Source: Zavarzinia aquatilis (GTDB lineage Bacteria > Pseudomonadota > Alphaproteobacteria > Zavarziniales > Zavarziniaceae). From it: a DNA stretch of 64,000 nt. The notes under the pieces are model-generated. The model made no database searches and was not told the origin of the DNA. It saw nothing but the letters and a program-made list of their open reading frames with translations. A program made the translations under genes and the position numbers. Positions 56,091 through 64,000 of this stretch are shown one piece after another. How positions within the stretch are numbered: position 1 is the first letter of the stretch; each line of letters begins with the position of its first letter. The DNA is taken from assembly GCF_003173035.1 (NCBI RefSeq), contig NZ_QGLE01000002.1, positions 248,001-312,000 on the forward strand, read 5' to 3'.

Positions 56091-57015
56091 ACACCCCCTG
56101 TTCCGCCGGGCCGCGCTGATCGGCATCGGCCTGATCGGCTCGTCCATGGCGCTCGCCATGCGGCAGCATGGTCTTGCGGGTGAAATCGTCTGCGCCGCCC
56201 GATCCGAGGCGACGCGGGCGACCGCGCTCCGCCTCGGCCTCGTCGACGCTGCCTTCGCCACCGCCGCCGAGGCGGTGGCTGGCGCGGACCTGATCGTGCT
56301 CGCCACCCCGATCGGTGTCTTCGGCCAGATCGCCGAAGAGATCGGCCCGGTGGTCGAAGCCGGCGCCATCGTCACCGACGTCGGCTCGGTCAAGGCCATG
56401 GTCCTGCGCGAGGTCGGGCCGCATCTGCCGCTCAACGTGCACCTCGTCCCCGGCCATCCGGTCGCCGGCACCGAACATTCGGGGCCGGAAGCCGGTTTCG
56501 CCGAATTGTTCGAGAACCGCTGGTGCATCCTGACCCCGCCCGAAGACGGCGATGCCGCCGCCCTCGACAAGGTATCGCGCCTGTGGTCCGCCATGGGCGC
56601 CAAGGTCGAGATCATGTCCGCCCAGCACCATGATCTGGTGCTGGCGATCACCAGCCATGTGCCGCATCTGATCGCCTATAACATCGTCGGCACCGCTTCG
56701 GACCTCGAAGCCGTCACCCAGTCGGAAGTGATCAAATATTCGGCCGGCGGTTTCCGCGACTTCACCCGCATCGCGGCCAGCGACCCCACCATGTGGCGCG
56801 ACATCTTCCTGAACAACAGGGAAGCCGTGCTCGAGATGCTGGGCCGTTTCGTCGAGGATCTGACGGCACTGCAGCGCGCGATCCGCTGGGGCGAGGGCGA
56901 CACACTGTTCGACCTCTTCACGAGGACGCGGGCGATCCGCCGCTCCATCGTCGATGCCGGCCAGGAGACGCCGGCCGCCGACTTCGGCCGCCGGGTTCCG
57001 GGCAGCGGGGAGTAA
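56083..57015 (+). CDS. tyrA: Prephenate/arogenate dehydrogenase TyrA
   Basis: A 310-residue oxidoreductase that makes the tyrosine precursor. The NAD motif is LIGIGLIGSSMALAM, and the substrate block PGHPVAGTEHSGPEAGF includes the catalytic His region. SHVPHLIAY is the second conserved motif. It overlaps hisC by 8 bp, completing a chorismate mutase-hisC-tyrA operon. Confidence 0.93.
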   Translation: MAEHPLFRRAALIGIGLIGSSMALAMRQHGLAGEIVCAARSEATRATALRLGLVDAAFATAAEAVAGADLIVLATPIGVFGQIAEEIGPVVEAGAIVTDVGSVKAMVLREVGPHLPLNVHLVPGHPVAGTEHSGPEAGFAELFENRWCILTPPEDGDAAALDKVSRLWSAMGAKVEIMSAQHHDLVLAITSHVPHLIAYNIVGTASDLEAVTQSEVIKYSAGGFRDFTRIAASDPTMWRDIFLNNREAVLEMLGRFVEDLTALQRAIRWGEGDTLFDLFTRTRAIRRSIVDAGQETPAADFGRRVPGSGE

Positions 57016-57025
57016 CCCCCTCCAC

Positions 57026-57110
57026 CTCGTCGCTCCGGCGAAGGCCGGAGCCTTGGGACCGGTTGGCAACCCTCTTCCGTCGGGATGCCGGCCTTCGCCG
57101 GCATGACGAG
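57026..57110. repeat. REP-like paired palindrome, copy 1
   Basis: Two palindromes, CTCCGGC-GAAG-GCCGGAG (57033-57050) and ATGCCGGC-CTTC-GCCGGCAT (57085-57104), are separated by about 34 nt and bounded by CTCGTC and GACGAG. The whole can form a larger stem. It lies between the 3' ends of tyrA and DUF2125 (convergent). A close relative is at 58884-58967. Confidence 0.75.
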
Positions 57111-57127
57111 TGAGAGGAGTGCCCTTC

Positions 57128-58195
57128 CTAGAACAGAGGCCGCAACTCGCCGAGCTGCACCGGCCCCATCGAGACCCGGCCGTCCTGGAAGGTCAGGGAG
57201 AAGGGCACGCGGCCTTCGGCGTCCTTGGTGATGAAGCCGAGGGCGCCCAGCGCCTTCTTGATGCTCTGCGCCTGCGCCGGGGTCATGCGCCCCTGCGCCG
57301 CCGCGCCGTCGATCAGCGGCTCCAGCCCGCCGATCCGGCCCGACAGGGCGCCGAGCGGGCGCATCTGGTCGTCGACCGAGAAACTGCCGGTCACCAGTGA
57401 ATTCAGCGGCCCCCAGCGGGTCTCGCCCCTTGTCAGCTCGATGGTGCCGCCGGCCTGCGCCCAGGCCGCCACCATGTCGCGCGGCGCCGTGCCCGGCAGA
57501 TAGCGCGGCGGTGGCCCGGCGAGGCCGAACGTATAGCCGAAGGACGTGATCTCGTTGCCGAGCGTGCCGCCGGGCAGCGGCGGCAGCACCACCGCCTCCC
57601 CGTCGAAGGCGATTTCGCCCGACAGCGGCGCCGTCGGCGCGACACCGTCGGCGGTCGGGGCGGGGCCGCCGTCCAGCAGGCGCGCGTGAATCTCGAAGAC
57701 CTTGGCCGAGACGGGACCGGCCAGCACACTCGATTCGAGGCGCGGGCGATCCATCGACAGGGCGAAACGCTTGGGCCGGCCGGCTTCGAGACCGACGGAG
57801 ATGCCGGTCGATTCGGCGCGGAAGGTCGCGCGCTGCTCATCGCCCCTCGCGTCGGTCCAGCGCGTGACCGTCTCGCCGTCGATCCGGGCGACGACGAGAT
57901 TGGGGTTCCACGGCAGGCCGAGGACGACCAGCTTCGGCACGGCGATCGCGGGCTTGCCCGGCTGGCGCGGCGCCGAGACCGTCAGATTGTCGACCTCCGC
58001 CTCGATCCGGTAGGGATAGCCGCCGATCGAGAAATCGGTATAGGCGATCTCGAAACCGGCGGCCGCCTGCTGGTCGATGAAAGCCTGGGTCCGTTCGCGC
58101 ACCTGGCCGGCGAGAATGAACCAATAGGCGGTCCAGGCCCCGATGGCGGCGAGGACGAACAAAGTCAGGTAGAGATAACGTCTGGACTTCACCAC
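57128..58195 (-). CDS. DUF2125 family periplasmic/membrane-anchored protein
   Basis: A 355-residue protein with an N-terminal membrane anchor (YLYLTLFVLAAIGAWTAYWF). Conserved blocks FSIGGYPYRIEAEVDNL and FSLTFQDGRVSMGPVQLGEL fit DUF2125, a family of unknown function. It is convergent with tyrA and divergent from chaC. Confidence 0.85.
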   Translation of the reverse strand: MVKSRRYLYLTLFVLAAIGAWTAYWFILAGQVRERTQAFIDQQAAAGFEIAYTDFSIGGYPYRIEAEVDNLTVSAPRQPGKPAIAVPKLVVLGLPWNPNLVVARIDGETVTRWTDARGDEQRATFRAESTGISVGLEAGRPKRFALSMDRPRLESSVLAGPVSAKVFEIHARLLDGGPAPTADGVAPTAPLSGEIAFDGEAVVLPPLPGGTLGNEITSFGYTFGLAGPPPRYLPGTAPRDMVAAWAQAGGTIELTRGETRWGPLNSLVTGSFSVDDQMRPLGALSGRIGGLEPLIDGAAAQGRMTPAQAQSIKKALGALGFITKDAEGRVPFSLTFQDGRVSMGPVQLGELRPLF

Positions 58196-58277
58196 AATGT
58201 CTCCCGTGCCCCCGCCGGTCCCTCTATAGGCAAGGACGGCCGGCGGCGGAAGAGGTTGTGGCGTGCACGGGGATGGA

Positions 58278-58853
58278 ATGGCGGATTTGTCGGGTGACCT
58301 GTTCGTGTTCGGCTATGGCTCGCTGATCTGGCGGCCGGGCTTTTCCTATCTCGATTGCCGGCCGGCGACGCTGCGCGGCTATCACCGCGCCTTCTGCATC
58401 TACTCGCACCATTACCGGGGCACCTGCGAGCGGCCGGGTCTCGTGCTCGGCCTCGACCGCGGCGGCTCGTGCCGGGGCGTCGTCTTCCGCGTCGCCGCGG
58501 CGGAACGCGACGCCACCCTCGCCTATCTGCGGGAGCGCGAGCTGGTCACCAATGTCTATATCGAGAAAGTCCTGCCAGTGCGCAGCGACGCGGGCAGCCA
58601 CGCCGCCGTCACCTATGTCGCCGACCGCGCCCACGAGCAATATGCCGGCGGCCTCGATTTCGAGCGGCAGGTCGCCATGATCGCAGGCGCCGAGGGCATC
58701 GCCGGCCGCAACCGCGACTATCTGGCCGCCACGGTCGACGAGATCACCCGCCTCGGCCTCGGCGACAGCGCCCTGCACCGCCTGCGCCAGGCGGTCGACG
58801 CGGTGCCGGCCGAGGCGATGGGCGACCACGCGGTCGCCCATCTTCAGGGCTAG
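58278..58853 (+). CDS. chaC: Gamma-glutamylcyclotransferase, ChaC family
   Basis: A 191-residue enzyme that breaks glutathione to 5-oxoproline and Cys-Gly. The substrate loop is FVFGYGSLIWRPGF, and the catalytic Glu lies in YLRERELVT. RNRDYLAATVDEI is typical of the family. The ATG at 58278 is chosen with GGGGATGGA just before it; a GTG at 58263 is an alternative. Confidence 0.92.
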   Translation: MADLSGDLFVFGYGSLIWRPGFSYLDCRPATLRGYHRAFCIYSHHYRGTCERPGLVLGLDRGGSCRGVVFRVAAAERDATLAYLRERELVTNVYIEKVLPVRSDAGSHAAVTYVADRAHEQYAGGLDFERQVAMIAGAEGIAGRNRDYLAATVDEITRLGLGDSALHRLRQAVDAVPAEAMGDHAVAHLQG

Positions 58854-58883
58854 TTCAGCTTGCCGAGCGACTGAACACGAACA

Positions 58884-58967
58884 GTCGTCGCCCCGGCGAA
58901 GGCCGGGGCCTTTAGACGAGAGAGGCGCCCTTGCCGGTCCAAGATCCCGGCCAGCGCCGGGATGACG
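58884..58967. repeat. REP-like paired palindrome, copy 2
   Basis: CCCCGGC-GAAG-GCCGGGG (58891-58908) and ATCCCGGC-CAGC-GCCGGGAT (58944-58963), arranged as in copy 1 with about 35 nt between. The left half is nearly identical to copy 1. It lies between the convergent chaC and nrdJ genes. Confidence 0.75.
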
Positions 58968-58992
58968 AAATGGGTCGGCCGCGTCTTGACCG

Positions 58993-61323
58993 TCAGCCGC
59001 ACTTGGAATAGCCGCAGGAGAAGCAGGCGTCGCAGCCTTCCTGCCGGACGAGACTGGGCTGGCCGCAGCGCGGGCAGCCGCGCATACCCTTGAGGCTGCC
59101 GGCCGGCGGGCTTGCTTCGGCGGCGCGGCGGAATTTCTCCGGCACCTCGACCTCTTCCTTGTGGATGAAGCCGATGTCGATCATGTGCTGCTCGATCACC
59201 TCGCCGATGGCGGCGAGGAGCGAGGGGATATAGCGCCCCTGCATCCAGTGGCCGCCGCGCGGATCGAACACGGCCTTCAATTCCTCAACCACGAAGGCGA
59301 CGTCGCCGCCGCGGCGGAACACGGCGGAGATCATCCGCGTGAGCGCCACGGTCCAGGCGTAATGCTCCATGTTCTTCGAGTTGATGAAGACTTCGAACGG
59401 CCGGCGCCGGCCGTCCTGCACGACGTCGTTCACGGTGATGTAGAGCGCGTGTTCCGATTCCGGCCAGCGCACCTTGTAGGTCTTGCCCGGCAGCACTTCC
59501 GGCCGGTCCAGCGGCTTCGTCATATAGACGACGCCGCCCGCCTCGAACATGTCGTCGGAACGGGCATGGGCCGCCGCCGATTCCAGCGGCAATTCCGGCT
59601 CGGCCTGCTTTTTCTCGTCCTTCTTCGGCTCGACCGAGAGGACGGAGCCGGTGATGTCGTTCGGGCGATAGGTGGTGCAACCCTTGCACCCTTCCGCCCA
59701 GGCCATCAGATAGACGTCCTTGAAGGCTTCGAAGGAAATATCCTCGGGGCAGTTGATGGTCTTGGAAATCGAGCTGTCGACATATTTCTGCACGACGGCC
59801 TGCACCCGCACATGGTCGGGCGGGGTCAGGACCTGGGCATCGACGAAATAGTCGGGCAGCGGCGCGTCGCCCTTCAGCCGGCGCCACAGGCGGTAGGCGT
59901 AGTCGGTCACCTCCTCCTCCCTGCGGCTGCCGTCGGGCATCAGCACCTTGCGGGTATAGGCGAAGGAAAACACCGGCTCGAGCCCCGACGAGACATTGTC
60001 GGCGAAGAGCGAGATCGTGCCGGTCGGCGCGATCGAGGTGAGCAGGGCGTTGCGGATGCCGTGCTGGCGGATCGCTGCCTGGACATCGGCATCGAGGCCC
60101 TGGATCGACGGTCCGGCCAGATATTTCTCGGCGTCATAGAGCGGGAAGGCGCCCTTCTCCCTGGCGAGATCGACCGAGGCGAGATAGGCCGCGCGCTGGA
60201 TCGCGCGCATCCAGCCGCCGATCAGGCGCAGCGCCTGCGGCCCGCCATAGCGCGCCCGGCACATGATCAGCGCATCGGCGAGCCCGGTGACGCCAAGGCC
60301 GATGCGGCGCTTTGCCTTCGCTTCCGCCAGCTGCTCGGGCAGCGGGAAGCCCGAGGCGTCGACGACATTGTCCATCATGCGGATGGCGAGACGCACCACC
60401 CTGTCGAGTTCAACAAGGTCGAGGTCCGCCTCCTCCTCGAACGGGCGGCGGACGAAACGGGCGAGATTGACCGAGCCGAGCAGACAGGCGCCATAGGGCG
60501 GCAGCGGCTGTTCGCCGCAAGGATTGGTCGCGCTGATGTTTTCGGCGTACCAGAGATTGTTCAGCCGGTTGATACGGTCGATGAAGATCACGCCCGGTTC
60601 GGCATAGGCATAGGTCGCCTGCATGATCGTGTCCCACAGGGCGCGGGCCTTCACGGTCTTGTAGACGACACCGTCGAACACGAGATCCCAGGGCTCGTCC
60701 CCTTCGACCGCCTTCATGAAGGGATCGGTGACGAGGACCGAGAGGTTGAACATGCGCAGGCGCCCCGGATCGCGCTTGGCCGCGATGAAGGCCTCGATGT
60801 CCGGATGGTCGCAGCGCATGGTCGCCATCATGGCGCCCCGGCGCGAACCGGCCGACATGATGGTGCGGCACATGGAATCCCAGACATCCATGAAGGGCAG
60901 CGGACCCGAGGCATCGGCCCCCACGCCCTTCACCGGCGCGCCCTTGGGCCGCAGGGTGGAGAAATCATAGCCGATGCCGCCGCCCTGCTGCATGGTCAGG
61001 GCCGCCTCGCGCAGATGCTCGAAAATGCCCGACATGCTGTCGGGGACCGTGCCCATGACGAAGCAGTTGAACAGGGTCACCTTCCGGTCGGTGCCGGCGC
61101 CGGCCATGATGCGCCCCGCCGGCATGTAGCGGAAATCGCTGAGGGCGCCGAAGAATTCGGCTTCCCACTTCGCCCGCTCTTCCGGCTTCTCGACCGCCGC
61201 CAGCGCCTTGGCCACACGCCTCCAGCTGTCGTCGATGGTCGCGTCGATGGGCGTGCCGTCGACCGCCTTCAGGCGGTATTTCATGTCCCAGATCTGCTGG
61301 CTGATCGGCGCGATCGACACCAT
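58993..61323 (-). CDS. nrdJ: Adenosylcobalamin-dependent ribonucleotide reductase (class II)
   Basis: A 776-residue enzyme that makes deoxyribonucleotides with or without oxygen, using vitamin B12. VTLFNCFVMG holds an active-site Cys, and NPCGEQPLPPYGACLLGSVN the radical Cys and Glu. PTGTISLFADNVSSGLEP is a class II block. The C-terminal tail is a zinc-ribbon-like CPRCGQ and CDACFSCGYSKCG, with the redox cysteines. No NrdA or NrdB-type gene is near. The promoter region contains DnaA-box-like sites. Confidence 0.94.
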   Translation of the reverse strand: MVSIAPISQQIWDMKYRLKAVDGTPIDATIDDSWRRVAKALAAVEKPEERAKWEAEFFGALSDFRYMPAGRIMAGAGTDRKVTLFNCFVMGTVPDSMSGIFEHLREAALTMQQGGGIGYDFSTLRPKGAPVKGVGADASGPLPFMDVWDSMCRTIMSAGSRRGAMMATMRCDHPDIEAFIAAKRDPGRLRMFNLSVLVTDPFMKAVEGDEPWDLVFDGVVYKTVKARALWDTIMQATYAYAEPGVIFIDRINRLNNLWYAENISATNPCGEQPLPPYGACLLGSVNLARFVRRPFEEEADLDLVELDRVVRLAIRMMDNVVDASGFPLPEQLAEAKAKRRIGLGVTGLADALIMCRARYGGPQALRLIGGWMRAIQRAAYLASVDLAREKGAFPLYDAEKYLAGPSIQGLDADVQAAIRQHGIRNALLTSIAPTGTISLFADNVSSGLEPVFSFAYTRKVLMPDGSRREEEVTDYAYRLWRRLKGDAPLPDYFVDAQVLTPPDHVRVQAVVQKYVDSSISKTINCPEDISFEAFKDVYLMAWAEGCKGCTTYRPNDITGSVLSVEPKKDEKKQAEPELPLESAAAHARSDDMFEAGGVVYMTKPLDRPEVLPGKTYKVRWPESEHALYITVNDVVQDGRRRPFEVFINSKNMEHYAWTVALTRMISAVFRRGGDVAFVVEELKAVFDPRGGHWMQGRYIPSLLAAIGEVIEQHMIDIGFIHKEEVEVPEKFRRAAEASPPAGSLKGMRGCPRCGQPSLVRQEGCDACFSCGYSKCG

Positions 61324-61428
61324 GGTTTCGGTCCTCGGAGATTCGCTAAAAACGGCACAGGAAGCAGCGACGGTGACAGCCCGTCACGTCCCGGTCAACC
61401 ATGCCCCGGCTGACCCCGTTCTATTTTT

Positions 61429-61523
61429 GTTTCCACAATGTTCGCAAGCACAAGATGCTGATTTCATTGGGGATTTGAACTTATCCCAGAAATCAACACA
61501 TCGCGGCGGCAAACTTATCCACA
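61429..61523. promoter_or_regulatory. DnaA-box-like sites upstream of nrdJ
   Basis: TTATCCACA (61515-61523) is a perfect DnaA box, and GTTTCCACA (61429-61437) matches at 8 of 9. Both lie in the 252-bp region between nrdJ and plsC. They may link deoxynucleotide supply to replication, as in E. coli nrdAB. No cobalamin riboswitch was recognised here. Confidence 0.5.
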
Positions 61524-61575
61524 ACCAGTGCTGGGGATCATGGCTCATGTTCCCGATTCGTATGGTACCCCATAT

Positions 61576-62310
61576 CTAGGGGCCTGACGATGGCCGGGCC
61601 AGTGCCGCGAGGGCATCCGACGCCGCCTCGACCCGGGCTTCGAGCGTGGTCATGAAGGGTTCACGACGCAGCCCCGGCGGGATCGGGGTGAGGAATTCGA
61701 CGGTGATCGTGCCGGATGGGCGCAGGAACTGCCGGCGCGGCCAGACGAGGCCAGAATTGAGCGCGACCGGAATGCAGGGCAGGCCGAGCTGGCTGTAGAG
61801 CGCGGCGACGCCCGGCTGGTATTCGAGCTTGCGGCCGGGCGCGACCCGCGTCCCTTGCGGGAAGATCAGGACCGAGCGCCCCTGCGCCACGGCCAGCTTG
61901 GCCTGGCGCACCATGTCCTTCAGCGCCCTGGCCCCGGCCGAACGGTCGATGGGGATGCCGCCCATCGCCATGATGTACCAGCCATAGAGCGGGATCCAGG
62001 TCAGCTCGCGCTTCAGGACGACGGCCGGCATCCCGCAGATGGCGAGCAGTTCGATCGTATCCCAGGCCGACTGATGCTTGGCGGCGATCAAGACCGGGCC
62101 TTCAGGCATTCGCTCGCGGCCACGCACCTCGACCCTGACGCCGCAGATGAGGCGAAGCCCGACGTTGACGCCGGCGATCCAGCCCTTGGCCACCTTGACG
62201 CCGAGCACGCGCGGCCACAGCAGCGCGGGCAGCATGGAGACGCTCACGAAGGCGGTCCAGGCGTAGAAGAACAGGTTGAACAGGGCCGAGCGCAGCCAGA
62301 GCAGGATCAT
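61576..62310 (-). CDS. plsC: 1-acyl-sn-glycerol-3-phosphate acyltransferase
   Basis: A 244-residue membrane-associated acyltransferase that makes phosphatidic acid. The catalytic HX4D is in AKHQSAWDTIEL, and the substrate motif is FPQGTRVAPG. An N-terminal hydrophobic segment (MILLWLRSALFNLFFYAWT) anchors it. It overlaps ydcF by 4 bp. Confidence 0.93.
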   Translation of the reverse strand: MILLWLRSALFNLFFYAWTAFVSVSMLPALLWPRVLGVKVAKGWIAGVNVGLRLICGVRVEVRGRERMPEGPVLIAAKHQSAWDTIELLAICGMPAVVLKRELTWIPLYGWYIMAMGGIPIDRSAGARALKDMVRQAKLAVAQGRSVLIFPQGTRVAPGRKLEYQPGVAALYSQLGLPCIPVALNSGLVWPRRQFLRPSGTITVEFLTPIPPGLRREPFMTTLEARVEAASDALAALARPSSGP

Positions 62311-62939
62311 GGGAGTGACTCCGGCCGGTTGGTGGCCTCGGATGGGGGCGGGAGACCCTCGCCTTGCGTTTCGTCGTCGAGGGTCGCGACGCGCAGACGG
62401 AACAGGGCGAGGACATATTTCGCGAATTCGAGCGGTGCTGTCACCGGCGGCAGCGTGCCGCTGTCGAACACCCGCTCGGGGAAGACAGGGTGGGGCACGA
62501 CCTCGACTTCGGGCAGGACCCGGCGGAGTTCGACCAGGGTGCGCGGCATGTGATAGGCGGCGGTGACGACGCGCAGCGTCTTCATGCCATTGGCCCGCGC
62601 CCAGGCCGCCGTCTCGCCCGCGTTGCCGATCGTGTTGCGCGCCTGATAGCCAAGATCGACACAACAGCGGAACAGATCATCGTCGAGGGCAGGCAGACGC
62701 TCGCGGATGTCTTCCGGCTTCGTGTCGATGGAGACGCCTGAAATCAGCAGCCGCCGCGCCCGCCCGTCGGCCAGCAATATGGCCGCCTCGTCAAGGCGAA
62801 GCGCACCGCCGGTCAGCACGACGATGCCGTCGGTCTGGCGCTGGGGCTCGGCCACCACGGTCGGAATCTGGCCGAGGAACCAGCCATAGGCCCCGAGCAG
62901 GAAACAGACGATCAGAAGGAAAAGACGCAGGCTGCGCAT
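62307..62939 (-). CDS. YdcF/ElyC/SanA family protein (DUF218)
   Basis: A 210-residue envelope protein with a single N-terminal membrane segment. DGIVVLTGGALRLDEAAILL, ARRLLISGV and TAAYHMPRTLVELRRVLP match the DUF218 family, whose members affect the cell envelope. The ATG at 62939 is used; a GTG at 62942 would overlap the upstream gene by 4 bp. Confidence 0.87.
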   Translation of the reverse strand: MRSLRLFLLIVCFLLGAYGWFLGQIPTVVAEPQRQTDGIVVLTGGALRLDEAAILLADGRARRLLISGVSIDTKPEDIRERLPALDDDLFRCCVDLGYQARNTIGNAGETAAWARANGMKTLRVVTAAYHMPRTLVELRRVLPEVEVVPHPVFPERVFDSGTLPPVTAPLEFAKYVLALFRLRVATLDDETQGEGLPPPSEATNRPESLP

Positions 62940-63499
62940 CACGCCCTTCCCTCGCCTCCCTCGACGCCGAGCAACCGATTCACCGCCCCGACGATATCAT
63001 CGACGAGGCGCAGCGGCATCACCTCCGCCGGAATGCCCGCGCCCTGCGTCGCCCGGCCCTGCCCGCTGCGAACGAGGATACGGGCGACGCCGGCCGCCGA
63101 CGCCGCCTGCAGATCGTCGAGACAATGGCCGATGAAGACCGCATCGTCCGGTGCCACGCGCAGGAGGCGCAGCAACTCGCGCAGGGCAGGCGCCGCCGCC
63201 GGTCCCGGATCGCGCCCCGTCGCGCCGCCGACATGACCGATGTGATCGAGCCGCGCGCCCGCGGGCGCCAGCAGGTCGCGCAACTGCTCGTGCTGGCGCA
63301 GCAGCATCGCTTCATCCAGCGGCCCCCGGCCCAGCAGCGGCTGACGCGTGAGCACGGCGACCAGCGTGCCGGCGCGGTTCAGCCGGGCCAGTGCCGCGCC
63401 CGCGCCGGGCAGCAGCCGCATCTCGCCCGGATGGCGGATCGCGGGGGCGACCGGCTCCAGCAGGACACCGTCGCGCTCGAGGACGACCAGCCGCGCCAC
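62939..63499 (-). CDS. HAD-IIIA (GmhB-like) protein lacking catalytic residues
   Basis: A 186-residue HAD fold protein. The expected nucleophile Asp of DRDG is Glu (VVLERDGVLLEP). The motif-III Lys is Asp (GRDPGPAAAP), and the motif-IV Asp is His (FIGHCLDDLQAA). It therefore looks like a non-catalytic HAD protein. A GTG start at 63499 lies 2 bp after the ftsX stop. It may have become a scaffold or regulator; function unknown. Confidence 0.7.
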   Translation of the reverse strand: MARLVVLERDGVLLEPVAPAIRHPGEMRLLPGAGAALARLNRAGTLVAVLTRQPLLGRGPLDEAMLLRQHEQLRDLLAPAGARLDHIGHVGGATGRDPGPAAAPALRELLRLLRVAPDDAVFIGHCLDDLQAASAAGVARILVRSGQGRATQGAGIPAEVMPLRLVDDIVGAVNRLLGVEGGEGRA

Positions 63500-63501
63500 G
63501 G

Positions 63502-64000
63502 CTAGACCATACGGCGCAGGACGCGCGAAACCGTCAGTCCCGCCGTCGCCGTGGTCAGCGCCGCGACCACGGGCGGAATCGCCAGCAGCGGCACCAGCCC
63601 ACCCAGAAAATCATCGAGCGAGGGCAGGAAGGGCGAATCGAAAGAGCCGGCGAACAGGGCGAGGCCATAGACGACGCCCGCTGCCAGCGCGACGCCGACA
63701 ACCCCGCCAATGCCGCCGAGGACGAGGAAATGGACCTGGAATTCGCGGGCGACCGCCGCCTCCCGCGCGCCCAGCTGATGCACGATCTCGATGATGCCGT
63801 GATGTGCCTCGAGACCGGAGCGCGTGGCGAAGACGACGACGGCGACGAGGCAGAAGCCGACGAGGCCGACGACGGCATAGGCCGCGAGTTCGATGGCGCC
63901 CGCGACATCGGCGATTTCGTCCATGCTGTCGATGGCGGCCTCGACCCGCGCGCCCTTGACCAGCGTGTTCAGCCGCGCGGCCAGCGCGGGCGCGTCCAGC
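63502..64000 (-). CDS. ftsX: Cell-division ABC transporter permease FtsX, C-terminal part
   Basis: The gene is cut by the window edge: the frame stays open to base 64000, giving about 166 residues. The extracytoplasmic-loop end (VKGARVEAAIDS), then three membrane helices with VFATRSGLEAHHGIIEIVHQ and LGAREAAVAREFQVHFLVLG are typical of FtsX. It works with FtsE to activate peptidoglycan hydrolases in division. It is upstream of the HAD-IIIA gene in the same run. Confidence 0.88.
   Translation of the reverse strand, partial: LDAPALAARLNTLVKGARVEAAIDSMDEIADVAGAIELAAYAVVGLVGFCLVAVVVFATRSGLEAHHGIIEIVHQLGAREAAVAREFQVHFLVLGGIGGVVGVALAAGVVYGLALFAGSFDSPFLPSLDDFLGGLVPLLAIPPVVAALTTATAGLTVSRVLRRMV

Noticed and set aside
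54168-56651. An 827-codon minus-strand frame across chorismate mutase, hisC and tyrA
   Set aside because: No recognisable protein; all three plus-strand genes have clear motifs.
59161-61413. A 750-codon plus-strand frame opposite nrdJ
   Set aside because: His/Arg/Gly-rich antisense translation; nrdJ has full catalytic motifs.
61324-61575. A cobalamin riboswitch or NrdR box upstream of nrdJ
   Set aside because: No B12-box-like conserved core was seen. The closest NrdR-like match has a good right half only.

Overview
The window is 64 kb of uniformly GC-rich chromosome from an alphaproteobacterium. The markers are the cell-cycle regulator TrcR (DUF1013), the small families DUF1192, DUF1127, DUF2125 and DUF3297, the PHA regulator PhaR, zinc-free L31 and L36 proteins, and RsmB/RlmJ. 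The gene mix (cytochrome bd, class II ribonucleotide reductase, PHA storage, a FATP-type acyl-CoA synthetase) suits a Rhodospirillales-like free-living heterotroph, but the species cannot be named. I see no tRNA, rRNA, CRISPR array, insertion sequence or prophage. Coding density is very high and many genes overlap by 4 bp.

1-12.6 kb is the most distinctive part. The end of a gene with a zinc-protease motif is followed by a three-gene cassette: an outer-membrane two-partner-secretion transporter (TpsB), a 2,436-residue secreted beta-helix exoprotein (TpsA), and a predicted lipoprotein carrying TPR-like repeats and a CHAT (caspase-like) protease domain, translationally coupled to tpsA. 12.8-15.5 kb has a DadA-like oxidoreductase and a c-di-GMP phosphodiesterase. 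15.6-22.0 kb (minus strand) is a complete cytochrome bd locus, cydD-cydC-cydA-cydB-cydX, with a perfect palindrome upstream. 22.3-24.4 kb has a DUF2946 gene divergent from a two-gene YeeE/YedE sulfur-transport pair and a DUF599 membrane protein.

24.5-32.8 kb is housekeeping: trcR, quinone oxidoreductase, a small heat-shock protein with a possible RpoH promoter, rpmE, a SHOCT protein, MoeB, an acyltransferase, a crotonase, rpmJ and a HAD hydrolase. 32.8-41.9 kb is sensory and metabolic: a soluble MCP with its sensor at the C-terminus plus a single-domain response regulator, a LysR gene facing a DUF1127 gene, OxyR, a FATP-type acyl-CoA synthetase, a CDF transporter, and glnK-amtB with a near-consensus sigma-54 promoter.

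42.2-53.9 kb has two rRNA methyltransferases, the PHA genes phaR and phaA-phaB, a DMT exporter, a GST, a HigBA-type toxin-antitoxin pair whose toxin has lost its core, a glutathione-linked operon (gloB-GST-cupin), and metX-metW. 54.1-57.0 kb is an aromatic/histidine amino-acid operon (chorismate mutase, hisC, tyrA). 57.0-64.0 kb holds DUF2125, chaC, two REP-like palindrome pairs, nrdJ with DnaA-box-like sites upstream, and the minus-strand run ftsX (cut by the window edge), a degenerate HAD protein, ydcF and plsC.
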